Shown here: in pieces, positions 52,927 through 64,000 of the stretch
How the letters are laid out: each line of letters starts with the position of its first letter
How positions within the stretch are numbered: the first letter of the stretch is position 1
Source: Cloeon dipterum
Taxonomy: Eukaryota > Arthropoda > Insecta > Ephemeroptera > Baetidae
Length of the DNA stretch: 64,000 nt
Assembly (NCBI RefSeq): GCF_949628265.1
Contig: NC_088789.1
Location: 620,001-684,000 of the forward strand
Reading direction: 5' to 3'
The notes under the pieces: model-generated
Told to the model about the DNA's origin: nothing
The model's database searches: none
The model's input: only the letters and a program-made list of their open reading frames with translations
Program-made: the position numbers and the translations under genes

Positions 52927-55900
52927 ATGCCCCGATTGAGAAAGAGAATTTCACCCATTGAGGGTGACTCACTGAATGATGGCACTAATTCAGTTGAGAT
53001 TCAAGCGCCCGTGGTAAATAGTGGACCCTCGAACCATCGGCGAGGGAGCGGCGCTGCACCACGTATGTCTACCGCTGCACTTTCAACATCTTCAGGTGCA
53101 CCTGCGTCATCGGGTTTGGTGGAGCCTAGCGCACTACTCACCCAGGCAGGGAGACCAAGACAACGCGTTAAATGGACTGATGAACTGAATGAGAACTTAT
53201 TACGCGCATATTACAGAGCAACGAAGGTGGGAACTCAGGTGGAGGGCTTCCGTGTCAGGTTGTTGCAGGAATGGGAAAAAATCTATCCGTCTTCAATTCT
53301 TTCAGAGCAGAATGTTTGTGGCCAGTATAGGATTATTTGTTCTAGCAAAAGGGTTTCTGAAGACAGGGTTCATGAGTTGAGGGCTGAGATCCAGCATGAA
53401 TTGAACTTGACAGGTGCTGCCGAAATAGTTGAAAGAGTTTCACGAAGGAGAAGAGGAGAGTTAAATTTAGAAGCACAGGAAGAAACAAACGAGGCAAATG
53501 AAGAAGCAGGTTTGATGGGTCAAAACCAGCATGGAGATGATGCAGAAGAAGAAGAAGAAGAAGTGGTTGCTGGAGAAGAAAATCAGATAGATTTAAGACT
53601 TAATGTTGATTTTCAGAATTACAGGTCACGGTACGAGAATGCAGTCATGAATGCTGTTCCGAGAATCCCAAAGATACCGTCAAACAGTTCGGCTAATGAA
53701 TGTGTTGCTAGAATGAATCGTATTTTGGATAGGGAACTACATGATGATTTAACTTTGGAAAGGCTTATAAATTTGGTCAAATGTGCAGCATTAGCAGTTT
53801 GTAGTGTGCTGGGTATTAGGGTGAATGAGGAGCCAACAGTGCCAAGGGAGGAAGCTGAAACAACGTCTATACCAAGATGGGTTAGGAAAATTGAGAAGAG
53901 AATCAATGGTTTTAGGAAAGACATTTCTTATGTCCAGGCCTTCTTGAGGTACAGGTTTTCTTCGGGAAGGAGGGTGATAAGAAATGTGAAAAGAATTCTG
54001 CTGACTATGCAGCTGTCTTTGAGTTCTCCAACAGCAAATAGGAGGTTGATGGGGAAGTGCGAATACTTGAAACAGAGAATTGCAGCTTTGGGGAGCAGAA
54101 TACGTAGGTTCAACGAATCTTCGAAGAGGAGAGAAGAGAAGATGTTTAGGGAAAATAGAAAGCAGTTTTTCAGGAAACTAGAGGGGCAAAAGCAGGTGGA
54201 AGGAGAAATGCCATCGAAGGAAAGTTTGCAGGAATTCTGGGCAGGAATTTGGTCGGATCCAAAAGAGCATGATGAAGGTTCTTCGTGGATAGGAGATGTG
54301 AAGGGGAAATGTGAAGATTTGACACAGATGGAGAAGGTCGTTATTGGAGTAGATGATGTGTAAAGAGTAATCAAGAAATCTCACAACTGGAAGGCGCCTG
54401 GGCATGACGGTGTGCAGAATTTTTGGTGGAAGAAATTTCCTGCAACTCACAGAATTCTTCAGAGTAGATTTTCAGATTTCATTGATGACCCTGACAGCAT
54501 TCCTCAATTTCTGACTCTAGGCAACACTTTCATGCTTTACAAGAGTGGGGAGTCCAATCAGGCGAAAAACTATAGGCCCATAACATGTCTTCCAACTTTG
54601 TACAAGTTCTTCACTTCTATTATTGCAGCGAAAATAGAAGCTCATGTTAGTGCTCTCAACATTGTTGCTCCAGAGAAAAATGGTTGTAGGAAAGGGTCCC
54701 GAGGTTGCAAGGAGCTTTTGGTGGTAGACTCTGCAGTTGCTTCCCAGGTTAAAAAAGACAAAAAAGACTTTTCAACTTGTTGGATAGATTACAAAAAGGC
54801 TTTCGATTCTGTTCCTCATTCTTGGCTTGTTGAGGTTCTTCGACTATATTAAGGTAGATGGCGCTGTTATTACCCTTTTACAGACTTGTATGCAGAGTTG
54901 GAGAACGCAACTGATTGTAGGAAGAGGACCAAATGCTACAAGAACTGATGAGATCCAGATTCGACGAGGAATTTTTCAGGGGGATAGTCTTAGCCCTCTT
55001 TGGTTTATATTAGCGATGAATCCTCTGAGCATGCTGATCAACGATCTCAAGTGCGGTTATAAAATGTCTGAAGTGCCAGCAGGTCTAATATCTCACCAGT
55101 TATATTTAGATGATTTGAAGCTCTACGCAGGCAACAAAAGGCAGCTGAAGAAAATGTTGGAAGAAGTAGAAAAGTTTAGTGACACGATCAAAATGGAATT
55201 TGGTTTAGAGAAGTGCGCTGCTGTTCATGTTAAGAAAGGGAAAGTGGTTGAAGGAGCAGAAGTTTTAGAGTTGCTGAATGGAGAGGTCATTGATTCTTTG
55301 GAAGAAGGGGGTAGCTACAAGTATTTGGGTATGCAGCAGCTTTTGCAGATCAATAGCAGTGATGTCAGAAAGTTGGTGGAGAAGAGGGTATTGGCTAGAG
55401 TTCGAAAGGTCTGCAAGACATATTTGTCAGGGAGGAGCAAGATCGCAGCGATTAATTCATGGGCGATTCCAGTTGCTGTGTACAGTTTTGGAGTCTTGAA
55501 ATGGTCAAAGTCTTCATTGCAAGCATTAGATAGGAAGATTCGAGTCACCTTAACCAAGTTTAGGCTTCATCATCCACGAAGTTCAATCCAGCGATTGAAC
55601 ATCCCGAGGAAAGAAGGAGGACGATGTCTTCTATGTTTAGAGGTCATGTGTGCTAGGCAATGTGAACAGTTGAGGCACTATTTTGTGCAAAACAGGTCAG
55701 AGTTTGTCGAAGTGATTCAAGAAAAGAACTTGGCGTTTGGTGCGCTTGATCTCGTCTCGGTGGATCCCGTTGAGTTTCCCCTGATGAGTTTGGAAGACAG
55801 GAAGCAGGAATGGCGAGGAAAGGAGTTGCATGGTCGTTTTCTTCGGGTGCTGGAATCTCAGAATGTAGACAAGGAATGGTCAACTGAGTGGCTTAGAACT

Positions 55901-56584
55901 TCGGGTATTTTTGGTGAGACTGAAGGTTTTATTCTTAGCATTCAAGATGAGGTGATTTGCACTCGAGGTTACCAGAGGCATGTCATGCGCCAGGATGTCT
56001 CTGATAGGTGTCGATTATGTAGGGTACAGAACGAATCGATTCAACATGTTTGCGGAGGATGCAGTGTCCTGGCTCCCAGGGAGTATCTTGAGCGGCATAA
56101 CAATGTCGCGAAGGTGGTGCATCAAGCGCTCGCTAAAAGCCTCAAATTACAGGAGGAAGAGCAGCCCTATTACAGATGCAAGCCACCGCAGGTCATGGAA
56201 GCTGGAGGAGTGCGTCTTCTTTGGGACTCGGAGATGGTGACTGACCGAGCAGTCGAGGCCAACAGACCGGACATCGTCGTCATTGACCAACGGAAGAAAG
56301 AAGGCCTGATCATCGACATCGCCGTGCCTTTGGATGCCAATGTGGAGAGAACCGTCGTCGAAAAAAAGAGAAAGTATCAGCCGCTTGCAGTGGAGTTGAA
56401 GGAAATCTACAACCTGGGGAAAATCAACGTGGTTCCTGTTGTCATTTCTACAAATGGAGTTGTGCTCAAAGACTGGAAGAAGCTGATGGAGACATTGCCG
56501 CTGACAACAAACCACCTCAAGCTGATGCAGAAAGCTGCAGTACTTGGAACTGCCAACATCGTCAGGAAGACTCTCGCACTTTAA
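52927..56584 (+). pseudogene. R4/Dong-like ORF: Myb-like, RT, CCHC, restriction-like endonuclease
   Basis: About 1219 codons. The N-terminus is Ser/Pro-rich, followed by a Myb-like DNA-binding segment (RVKWTDELNENLLRAYYRA, near residue 85) and an acidic stretch. The RT follows: APGHDGVQNFWW, NYRPITCLPTLYK, WIDYKKAFDSVPHSW, GIFQGDSLSPLWF and the catalytic YLDD, as in R4/Dong rather than the YADD of CR1/Jockey. C-terminal parts are a CCHC knuckle (CRLCRVQNESIQHVCGGC) and a restriction-like endonuclease with RPDIVVID and IIDIAVPLD. Two lesions are visible: an in-frame TAA at 54361-54363 just before the RT, and a +1 frameshift at about 54840 between the palm motifs. Otherwise the frame is intact, so death is recent or the lesions are sequence errors. 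Confidence 0.85.
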
Positions 56585-56613
56585 TTTCCACACTGTTTGT
56601 TTGCTCGCCATTT

Positions 56614-56646
56614 CCCGGCTTGGCCTCTTCTTGTAGGCCCGCCGGG
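56614..56646 (+). other. 3' UTR stem-loop of the R4/Dong-like element
   Basis: CCCGGC pairs with GCCGGG, enclosing GGCCT / AGGCC. In the two downstream elements the outer stem reads CCCGAC / GTCGGG, a compensatory pair change. Probably the RNA structure recognised by the reverse transcriptase. Confidence 0.65.
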
Positions 56647-56696
56647 TTATGTGTATCACTGTTGAACCAGAATAAATCCAAGATAATAATAATAAG

Positions 56697-57627
56697 TCCG
56701 ATTGTTGCCGGCAACAAGAACGGACGCACTTCAAATTCGCTCCTCAGAATTTTCCCCTTTTGGCCCCGACGTTGAACTTTGACTGGAAGAAACTGGCATC
56801 TCCTTGCTCAGCTTTTCACGCCGCATCGATCGACGTCAAAATTTCTTCTGGGGAACAAGATTTCGGCCCAAAATTCTGGTTTTGAAGTTCTGCCCGGCGA
56901 GTGAGTACGATTCCATCCAAGCAACAATGGCAAAGACCAACAAGCGCCCGAGTAGCTCGCAAACGGCACCCTGCGAATTTTCGCTCGCGACACCGCAGAA
57001 TCGCGCCGAGGGGCTCTGCCTTGGCGGAGAGGAGTCCTCTTTAGCCGGAGGATGCGGCTCTTCGTCCAAGAAACCGGCCACCGCAACGACCATCGAGGGA
57101 TCTCAGCTTGGGACGACCCAGAGTCGACCCCGCCGTGCCCTCAACCCTACCATCGAACGAGCGACAGCCGGCACTCCTGAAGAAAGAAATTCATTTTCGG
57201 ACGAGGGGTGGCTCTAAGCCTGCGAAAAAGACTGGCCGGGGGAGTGGAATCGAGTTCCAGCGCCAAATCTCCCTGACGAGTTGCTGGGGGCCAGCGTGGA
57301 AGAGCGACAAGCCTTGGCTAACGCCCGGCTGCTCACCATGCTTCTAACTCAGCCAAGTCAACTTTGAGAAAACCAATCCGAGCTGAAGACGAAGTTTCTG
57401 GCCATCATCCTGATCAGTCGAACAGGCCTCACGGCTCCTGGTGGGTGATGGCTGCGTGGGACCAAGACTGAAGTGAGGACCGGCGCCCTGAACTCGCCTT
57501 CGGAGACAACCCCGGCTAATCCGATTTGTCCAGGCGCCATTTCCCGACTTGGCCTCTTTTTTAGGCCCGTCGGGTTATGTGTATCACTGTTCATCCAGAA
57601 TAAATACAGAATAATAATAATAAGGAG
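56697..57627 (+). mobile_element. Non-autonomous partner element, copy 1
   Basis: A 0.93-kb element starting TCCGATTGTTGCC and ending in the last 90 or so bp of the R4/Dong-like 3' UTR (CGCCATTTCCCGACTTGG ... AATAAATACAG) plus TAA repeats. Its 5' part is unrelated to the autonomous element, so it is SINE-like or a chimeric parasite. A 96-codon ORF from 56927 (MAKTNKRPSSS) is low-complexity, Ser/Thr/Ala-rich and of unknown significance. The tail hairpin lies at 57543-57574. Confidence 0.78.
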
Positions 57628-58569
57628 TCCGATTGTTGCCAACAACAAGAACGGACGCACTTAAAATTCGCTCCTCAGAATTTTCCCCTTTTGGCCCCGA
57701 CGCTGAACGCTGAACTTTTACTGGAAGAAACTGGCATCTCCTTGCTCAGCTTTTCACGCCGCATCGAATGACGTCAAAATTTCTTCTGGGGAACAAGATT
57801 TCGGCCCAAAATTCTGGTTTTGAAGTTCTGACCGGCGAGTGAGTACGATTCCATCCAAGCAACAATGGCAAAGACCAACAAGCACCCGAGTAGCTCGCCA
57901 ACGGCACCCTGCGAATTTTCGCTCGCGACACCGCAGAATCACGCCGAGGGGCTCTGCCTTGGCGGAGAGGAGTCCTCTTTAGCCGGAGGATGCGGCTCTT
58001 CGTCCAAGAAACCGGCCACCGCAACGACCATCGAGGGATCTCAGCTTGGGACGACCCAGAGTTGACCCCGCCGTGCCCTCAACCCTACCATCGAACGAGC
58101 GACAGCCGGCACTCCTGAAGAAAGAAATTCATTTTCAGACGAGGGGTGGCTCTTAAGTCTGCGAAGAAGACCGGCCGGGGGAGTGAAATCGAGTTCCAGC
58201 GCCAAATCTCCCTGACGAGTTGCTATGGGGGCCAGCGTGGAAGAGCGTCAAGCCTTGGCTAACGCCCGGCTGCTCACAATGCTTCTAACTCAGCCAAGTC
58301 AACTTTGAGAAAACCAGCCCAAGCTGACATCGAAGTTCCTGGCCATCATTCTGATCAGTCGAACAGGCCTCACCGCTCCTGGTGGATGGTGGCTACGTGG
58401 GACCAAGATTGCAGTGAGGACCGGCGCCCTGAACCCGCCTTCGGAGACGACCCCGGCTATTCTGATTTGTCCAATGTCCAGGCGCCAATTCCCGACTTGG
58501 CCTCTTTTGTAGGCCCGTCGGGTCTTGTGTATTATTGTTAACCCAGAATAAATACAGGATAATAATAAT
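57628..58569 (+). mobile_element. Non-autonomous partner element, copy 2
   Basis: Close copy of 56697-57627, inserted head-to-tail after its TAA tract. The small ORF from 57865 is cut short by a TGA (58063-58065) where copy 1 has CGA. The tail hairpin is at 58491-58522, followed by (AAT)n at 58558-58569. Confidence 0.78.
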
Positions 58570-58574
58570 GTCAC

Positions 58575-60520
58575 CGTTGTATGCAGGCAACCACTAAGTA
58601 CTGTGCGTGGTCATCCAACTTTTGCAGTCTTGCCGCACGTGAAGCCCCAAAAATTTTGGCATGATCTGCACACTGAATTAATCGGCCGGCGAGGTCTCTT
58701 TGAGGGGACACATTCTGTTTTTGCCCACGGAACTGCACAATAACTGACTTTGATGCGTTGAGTGTTAAAAAATTAGCTTCGCAAAAACCTTGAAGCATCT
58801 CTGCTGACTGCTGACAACCGGGCGTTTTGATACAATTCTTCGTTAGTTTGGGCGGAAAGCAAAGAGGGAGTGTCGTCGGCATAATTCACGGTGAAGCCTG
58901 AAGCCTATCAAAACATACAAAACAGGATGTCGCAGACTCCACCAACAAAAAGTGACGGAGACAATACGCCATCCACGCACCAACGAAACCTCCGACGAAA
59001 ACACTGTCCTCTCCCACTTGCCAACCCTTTGAGTCACTTGCGTGCACCCGGTGAGCGACGATCTTAGCCAGTCAAGCGCAACGCCGTGAACGCCATTCTG
59101 TTCAAATTTACGCAGCAAAATCGGCACACACACACAGTCCCGAAAGCATTAGTCAAGTAAAAGAATATTGCCAAAATCTTTTGCCGATTTTCCATTGTGG
59201 GTACGTGGAAGCGTGACAGAAATGCATCTTTTAGTAGTGGACGTATTTTATTCATGTCTCGTGGTTGAGGTATCAATCAAGATCAAGACTGTGAAATTAC
59301 ATTATAATAATTAAAACTCAAAATTCAATAACACATTTATAACAATGAAAATATCACTTTCGAAAGGCAAATAATTATTAAAGCTTACCCCGTAGCCCGT
59401 AGTTCGGGTCTTATTAATTCGAGATCAAAGTTTCTAGAACATCCTCGCATAAAAACTCATCCTAGCCGGAGAGAGAATATATTGTGTTGCGACTGCTGTC
59501 GTGCGAGGCTTAAGGTGCAGTGGGGGATAAGGTGCAGTAAGGGTGCACTGCTTGTCGCACACCTTAATACTGCCACCTGGCGATACAGGTTTAATGCAAA
59601 GTAGTTATTAAGAAAGTAGTGGCGAGGAGGCACCACACCATCTTCTCATGCAATTTAACAAAAAAATTCAAACAATGCCGTAACCGTGCACATGCCACAA
59701 CCAAAACCATGTTGGCTTTTGGGAAGCAAGCCATGTTCCTCATAAAATTAACAAGTCTTATCAAAAAGCAATTTACCAAAACTTTAGAAAAGGTTGATAA
59801 ATTGGAAATCGGGCAATAATTTTTAACATCGCGCTTGTCACCTTTCTTATACAATGGAACAAAAACAGCTTTTTTCATCAACTTTGGATAAATACCAGTC
59901 GAGAACGAGCAATTGACAATATCTGCGAGTGGCGCGGCAATGTGTTGCGCCACTCGATTAACCAGAAATAGTGGGACTTCGTCCCAGCCTGTGGACTTTT
60001 TCGGAGGCAAAAAAACGCAGATGATGCAAAATTTCTTCAGCCGTGACAGGAGACAGGAAGAGCGTGTGAGGCAAAGATTTCATTCGTTGCTGTGTGTGGC
60101 ATCTGAAAGTGCGGCGGCAGCGCAACAACAAAGCTCTCATTCAGAGCATTGGCGATATCAATTTTATCCGTTACAACAGCATCATTTATCAACAATTCTG
60201 TAATGTCCGGCCTCTCCTTCACCTTGCCAACCGCTTTATTAATCAATGACCATGTGGCCGCAGTTTTGTTTACGGTTGACTCGATGAAGGCACTGTTTCG
60301 CGCGCAAATCTCACGCTGCAACCGCACATTAAAATAAAATCTTTTTCGCTTGAACAGCTCCCTTTCAGGGTGCTGCTCAGGAAGAGACTTAACTGCCTTA
60401 CTCTGCAAAATGAGCCCTCTCCTCGCCTCCTCCCCTCACGCGATAACTTCACCTTTTCCCTTTGATTTGCCCGGATCAAAATTTTTTTCAAAGGGAAACA
60501 CTGAAAACAAATGGTGAAAA
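58575..60520 (-). pseudogene. Decayed Jockey-like LINE, minus strand, split by a solo LTR
   Basis: Read from the right: pre-RT linker (SAFIESTVNKTAATWSLIN, NALNESFVV, about 60350-60090), then KKSTGWDEVPLFLVNR and FVPLYKKGDKRDVKNY (60005-59800), then, beyond the LTR, FYLTNAFGTV (about 59150), LDWLRSSLTGCTQVTQRV and the catalytic YADD (about 58885), followed by FLTLNASKSVIVQF. Several frames are needed. It is dead. Confidence 0.75.
59196..59637 (-). repeat. Solo LTR related to family L1
   Basis: A 442-bp minus-strand LTR starting TGTGGTGCCTCCTCGCC and ending GTACCCACA, with CCAT on both sides (59192-59195 and 59638-59641). No internal region, so it arose by LTR-LTR recombination. Diverged from the LTRs at 37673. 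Confidence 0.82.
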
Positions 60521-60615
60521 ACATCTAAGAATTTCTCGTATTTATCATCAGCTGAGTGAGTCCACAGTAGCAACTTGAATCCAAGTTTGCAGCTCCCTGC
60601 GGGACGTGAACTGCT

Positions 60616-61391
60616 TGTGGGTTACTCGGTTCGAGCCAAAAGGAAATGCATCTGGTTCCTTTGTAGACGAAGATTTAATCCATAATTAAGACTGTAAAGT
60701 TTTACATAATAAATATTCACAATAAAATCTCAAAGGAAAGTCAATATATAAACAATTAATTAACGCATCAATATGCGAGTCGAGAATAACAATAATTATT
60801 ATCACAGTTAAATACAATGCTTACCCCGGTATTATCTTCGGGTCTATAAGTTATTACAAGCGTCATATATGCGCACGACATTATACTCCCGGCCGGAGAG
60901 GTAAATGCGACATGACCGTATGCGTGCGTAGGTGAGCGGTCAGTGAAGGTGTATTATACAGGGTAAATGAGAAAAGCTTATCATACAGTTACAAGTGACA
61001 TCTAAAGGTTACAAACTAAGTTAACGCCAATAAGCGGGAACCGCTACAGTGCCCCCCCTTTGAGGCTGGAAGCCGGAAAGAAACAAATTGCGTTTTACAA
61101 AATAAATCTTGAGGAATGAATGCTTTTCGGACAGTACAGTCATAAAGAGTTGGTTGAAATGCAAACCGAGATTGTCTCACTTCTGCTGTAATGCTAGCAG
61201 AGGGCTGTGAGTGTTCGCGGATGCGTTTGTCGATGATGGTCCTAGCCGGCGGTTGCGCGGCGCGGATGAATCAAAGACGAAGGAACGTTCGGGCACGGCG
61301 CGGCGTTGACTCGACTGAGTCCAAAACGATACCAAATCGGTAAGGAAGGGACTGGGGGGCTCGAGGCGGCCGCTCGCAACAGTCCTCGGTG
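60616..61391 (-). mobile_element. Partial family L2 LTR element (3' LTR + interior end)
   Basis: A 433-bp LTR (60616-61048, minus strand) followed by 343 bp of interior matching about 49990-50331, including the polypurine tract at its border. The 5' part is missing: homology stops at 61391. Confidence 0.85.
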
Positions 61392-64000
61392 TAGCCTCGC
61401 TCAAGGTGTTGATAGAGCGAATAAATTACACAGCAGATTTTGAGTTTGAGTTCGGGGTGTACTGGAAGGACTGGCGAACAAGGGAGAGAAAGAAGCAACT
61501 CACCGTGTGTGTGTGTGTCACGAAATCGGTTCGGCTGGACTCGGCGGTCACTCGCTCAGCGCGGCAGCTTCGACAGGCCAGGCCCGAGGGGGGTGCTGAC
61601 GGCACGGCTCTCCCTTTCTTCCTTGGTGCGGAGATATGAACTCTCGCTACTCTCTCAGCGGGTGTCTTTAGAATATTTCTTTCTGATTCTGATAACTCTC
61701 TTTTGGCCGATTAACTTTCCTCGCCTGAATGGGAAAGCACTTTTACTTTAAATTGGCCGTCCTGTGAGACTTCAGCACTAGTCTTCCACGCATTAAATGG
61801 GAAAACACATTTACGTTAAACTTATCAATTTCGTTTAATTCCAAATTTGAGCAGAATGGAGATATATCGGCGGGACAGAAACGAACGAATTAGCGTTTAC
61901 AAACTTTGGAAAAATGGTTTATTTCACATAAACTATTCGAGCGATACAGTAATATTTTAAGAATATGCAGAACTAGACAACTGAGAAATGGCGATTATGG
62001 AAAGGGTTGTAGACAATTATTGAGATAAATATTGAGGTAGGCACTTTGGAATATTAATGTGTTTGAGTGTGATATGAATTCTCGGAACAGACGGAAACTT
62101 AACGGAAAATCAACGGAAATTTCTGAATTAATTAAAATACGTCGAGTATTCTAATGTTTGTGAAAGAAACTTGACGCCTGACTTGTTGGGTCGAAATGGC
62201 AATAAAACTTGGGTAATATGACGCTAATGTCTTGTCGGGGGGGTCTAATCGAAATGTGAGTGTACTTACAAGAGAACAAGGAAGATAATGGATTCCATGT
62301 GTGTCCCGGTTGTCAGCGAATTAGGGTGGGAAAGCAGCGCTGAGGGGTGCTCAGCGCCCAAGTCGGCTGGTGTTCGGTTTCTCAAAATGACAGATTTATG
62401 TCGCGGCCAATATACATGTCACGGGGTGACGAGAGAAACAACCTGCTGCTTCGTGTAGCGGGTGTAGAACAAGAGCCCCGAGGCGTCGGGATCCCCCCTC
62501 TTTATACCCAAGTCCCGCCCGTGTGCACGCGTGTCTAGACATGACGCCCCATAACTCTGGCGGGTTTTTGACGTTTTGGTCCATTTGCTACTGTTTTTTG
62601 TCTATGATTGCGACATCAACGCCTCTTTTCGGAGGGGGACGACTGACATGATTTAATGGGAGGTGGCCCTCGCCACCTTGAAATGACCCGCTCTTCATCA
62701 TGTCTGACAGCTACGATGGCGTCGAGAGGGGTCGTTGTCCGTGCCCGATGGCACGTGCAGCGATGCACCTCTGTCAGCCGTGTCGCTTGCTCGCTTTTAG
62801 GCAATCGCTCTTGTATCTACTCGGTTGGCTCGGCTCCGTGAGTGAGCGATCACAAGATTGATTTTAGTAATTCGCAAGTTGTGGTTGGCAAGAGTGACGT
62901 CACGCTATGTGCACGCAAACAGGGGGGCTGGAGCAAAAGGGGGGCTGGTGCTTGAAAGAGCACAAAATGAATTATAAAAATGTAGCTCATGCAGTGAGTC
63001 TACATAAATGGACCCCCGTGGATTGTGATATTGGCCCGGACAATATCATTAAATAAACTGGATCACCCAATAAGAACTAAAAGAACACACAATAGAATAA
63101 ACGCAAAGAAAGACGAACCGAAGTACGTATATTAAGGTAAGAAGGGGCGCAAAAATGAAAAAAGAAACGAAAGAATGGTAACCCAAATGTTAAACCGATC
63201 AGGAAAACAGGAAAGAAAACGATAGACATCAAACCAAACATGAAGACAACTAAACTAAAGTAGCCACTCTGGCTGATATTTTAGGACCGAAACATTAAAA
63301 TTAAAGGAAAACGAACAACGCATGGAATAATTAAAAGGGAACGACAACGACCAATGTTGGTCGGGAGTTAGTAAGAAACGCGGCACGCAGGGTTAGTGGT
63401 CCTAAAATAAGGTAAAAATAAAAGAAAGGTGGATATAAGCGCGAGATTTTCCCGTGGGGTAGGAAAGCGAAAAATTCGCCGGCCCTGACTGTAAGAAAGA
63501 CAGGGGGCAGTGATGAGGCCCTTTGACATTTGTTAAACCAAGAACTAAAACTAGGGAGCCAGCGCGGCGCGCGTGACGACTCGTGAGGTCTGAATCCTCC
63601 ATTAAAATTATGGCGAACCCGCGGTTCCGATTAGGTGTATGTGTGGTGTAAGGCCGTGCCTTGACAAACATAAAAGGGGAGCAAACATGGTGCATAAGGG
63701 ACGAATCACAGTTGTGCGACGAGCATAAAATGAGACATAATACAACGAAAATAATAGTACGAAATATCGAGCATGTTGGAAAATGTAAACTGGTGTTACA
63801 ACGTAAAATAATAGCGTTCCACGTACGTGCAAAATTTCACAGAAATGTATCCGGTTATCGTCAATGGAATTATGATGAAATAAAACGACAATGATGAAAT
63901 ACAAGAATTAGTAAAAGTCAAACTTAACTCTATGTTAGGGGCACACTCTAGAAACAAAACTAAATTGAACAAAAAACGAATCACAATACAGGCTAGGGGG
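61392..64000. other. No gene recognised to the right edge
   Basis: Moderately GC-rich at first, with a (GT)n run at about 61506-61520, then A-rich. No ORF shows a recognisable domain, no LTR or inverted termini were found, and no splice-consistent exon chain could be built. Confidence 0.45.

Larger units (their letters stand above)
52612..56696 (+). mobile_element. R4/Dong-like non-LTR retrotransposon in TAA repeats
   Basis: A 4.1-kb element with TAA repeats on both sides, 5' UTR about 315 bp, one RT/endonuclease reading frame (52927-56584) and a 100-bp 3' UTR ending in AATAAATCCAAG plus (ATA)n. Dong elements of the R4 clade are known to insert into TAA repeats, and the domain order here agrees. 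The 3' tail contains a hairpin shared with two downstream non-autonomous elements. Confidence 0.85.

Noticed and set aside
61177-61498. Minus-strand ORFs near 61.2-61.5 kb
   Set aside because: Lie in the non-coding interior of the partial L2 LTR element and its flank.
62941-64000. Possible LTR or LINE end at the right edge
   Set aside because: No matching terminal repeat, inverted termini or coding motif could be found in the window.

Overview
The window is metazoan nuclear DNA, most likely from an arthropod and probably an insect. The evidence is GT-AG introns (many only about 50 bp), BIR-RING inhibitor-of-apoptosis genes, an aurora kinase, and a dense load of arthropod-type transposons (hAT and TTAA-specific MITEs, CR1/L2-like, Jockey-like and R4/Dong-like non-LTR elements, Ty3/gypsy-type LTR elements). 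Nothing looks prokaryotic. The species cannot be named from the sequence alone.

Layout. 1-3.9 kb: the 3' exons of CPSF3 (pre-mRNA 3'-end endonuclease) carrying an in-frame TAA, a palindromic TTAA-flanked MITE just after its stop codon, and a complete convergent five-exon aurora kinase with a paired-CCAAT promoter. 4.3-5.8 kb: a hAT-type element with 8-bp target duplications. 6.4-19 kb: a tandem array of single-BIR + RING genes (one decayed copy, three with open reading frames), interrupted by truncated LINEs, MITEs and a perfect long palindrome. 19.6-23.9 kb: a minisatellite split by an apparently full-length CR1/L2-like LINE with one 1133-codon ORF. 25.5-30.3 kb: an intact gypsy-type LTR retrotransposon with identical LTRs and a single gag-pol ORF. 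30.8-46.7 kb: one intact ankyrin-repeat gene (613 aa) and four broken relatives in both orientations, with transposons at the breaks. 37.7-39.4 and 49.0-50.8 kb: two related LTR elements without coding capacity. 52.6-58.6 kb: an R4/Dong-like retrotransposon followed head-to-tail by two non-autonomous elements sharing its 3' tail, all separated by TAA repeats. 58.6-61.4 kb: a decayed LINE carrying a solo LTR, then part of another LTR element. 61.4-64 kb: nothing recognised.

Functional reading. CPSF3 and aurora kinase are housekeeping genes at the edge of a transposon-rich accessory region. The BIR-RING and ankyrin families have both expanded locally by duplication, with decay, inversion and transposon insertion. 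The most distinctive signals are the serial insertion of an R4/Dong-like element and its non-autonomous partners at TAA repeats, with a 3' tail hairpin that shows a compensatory base change, and the diversification of the tandem BIR-RING genes.
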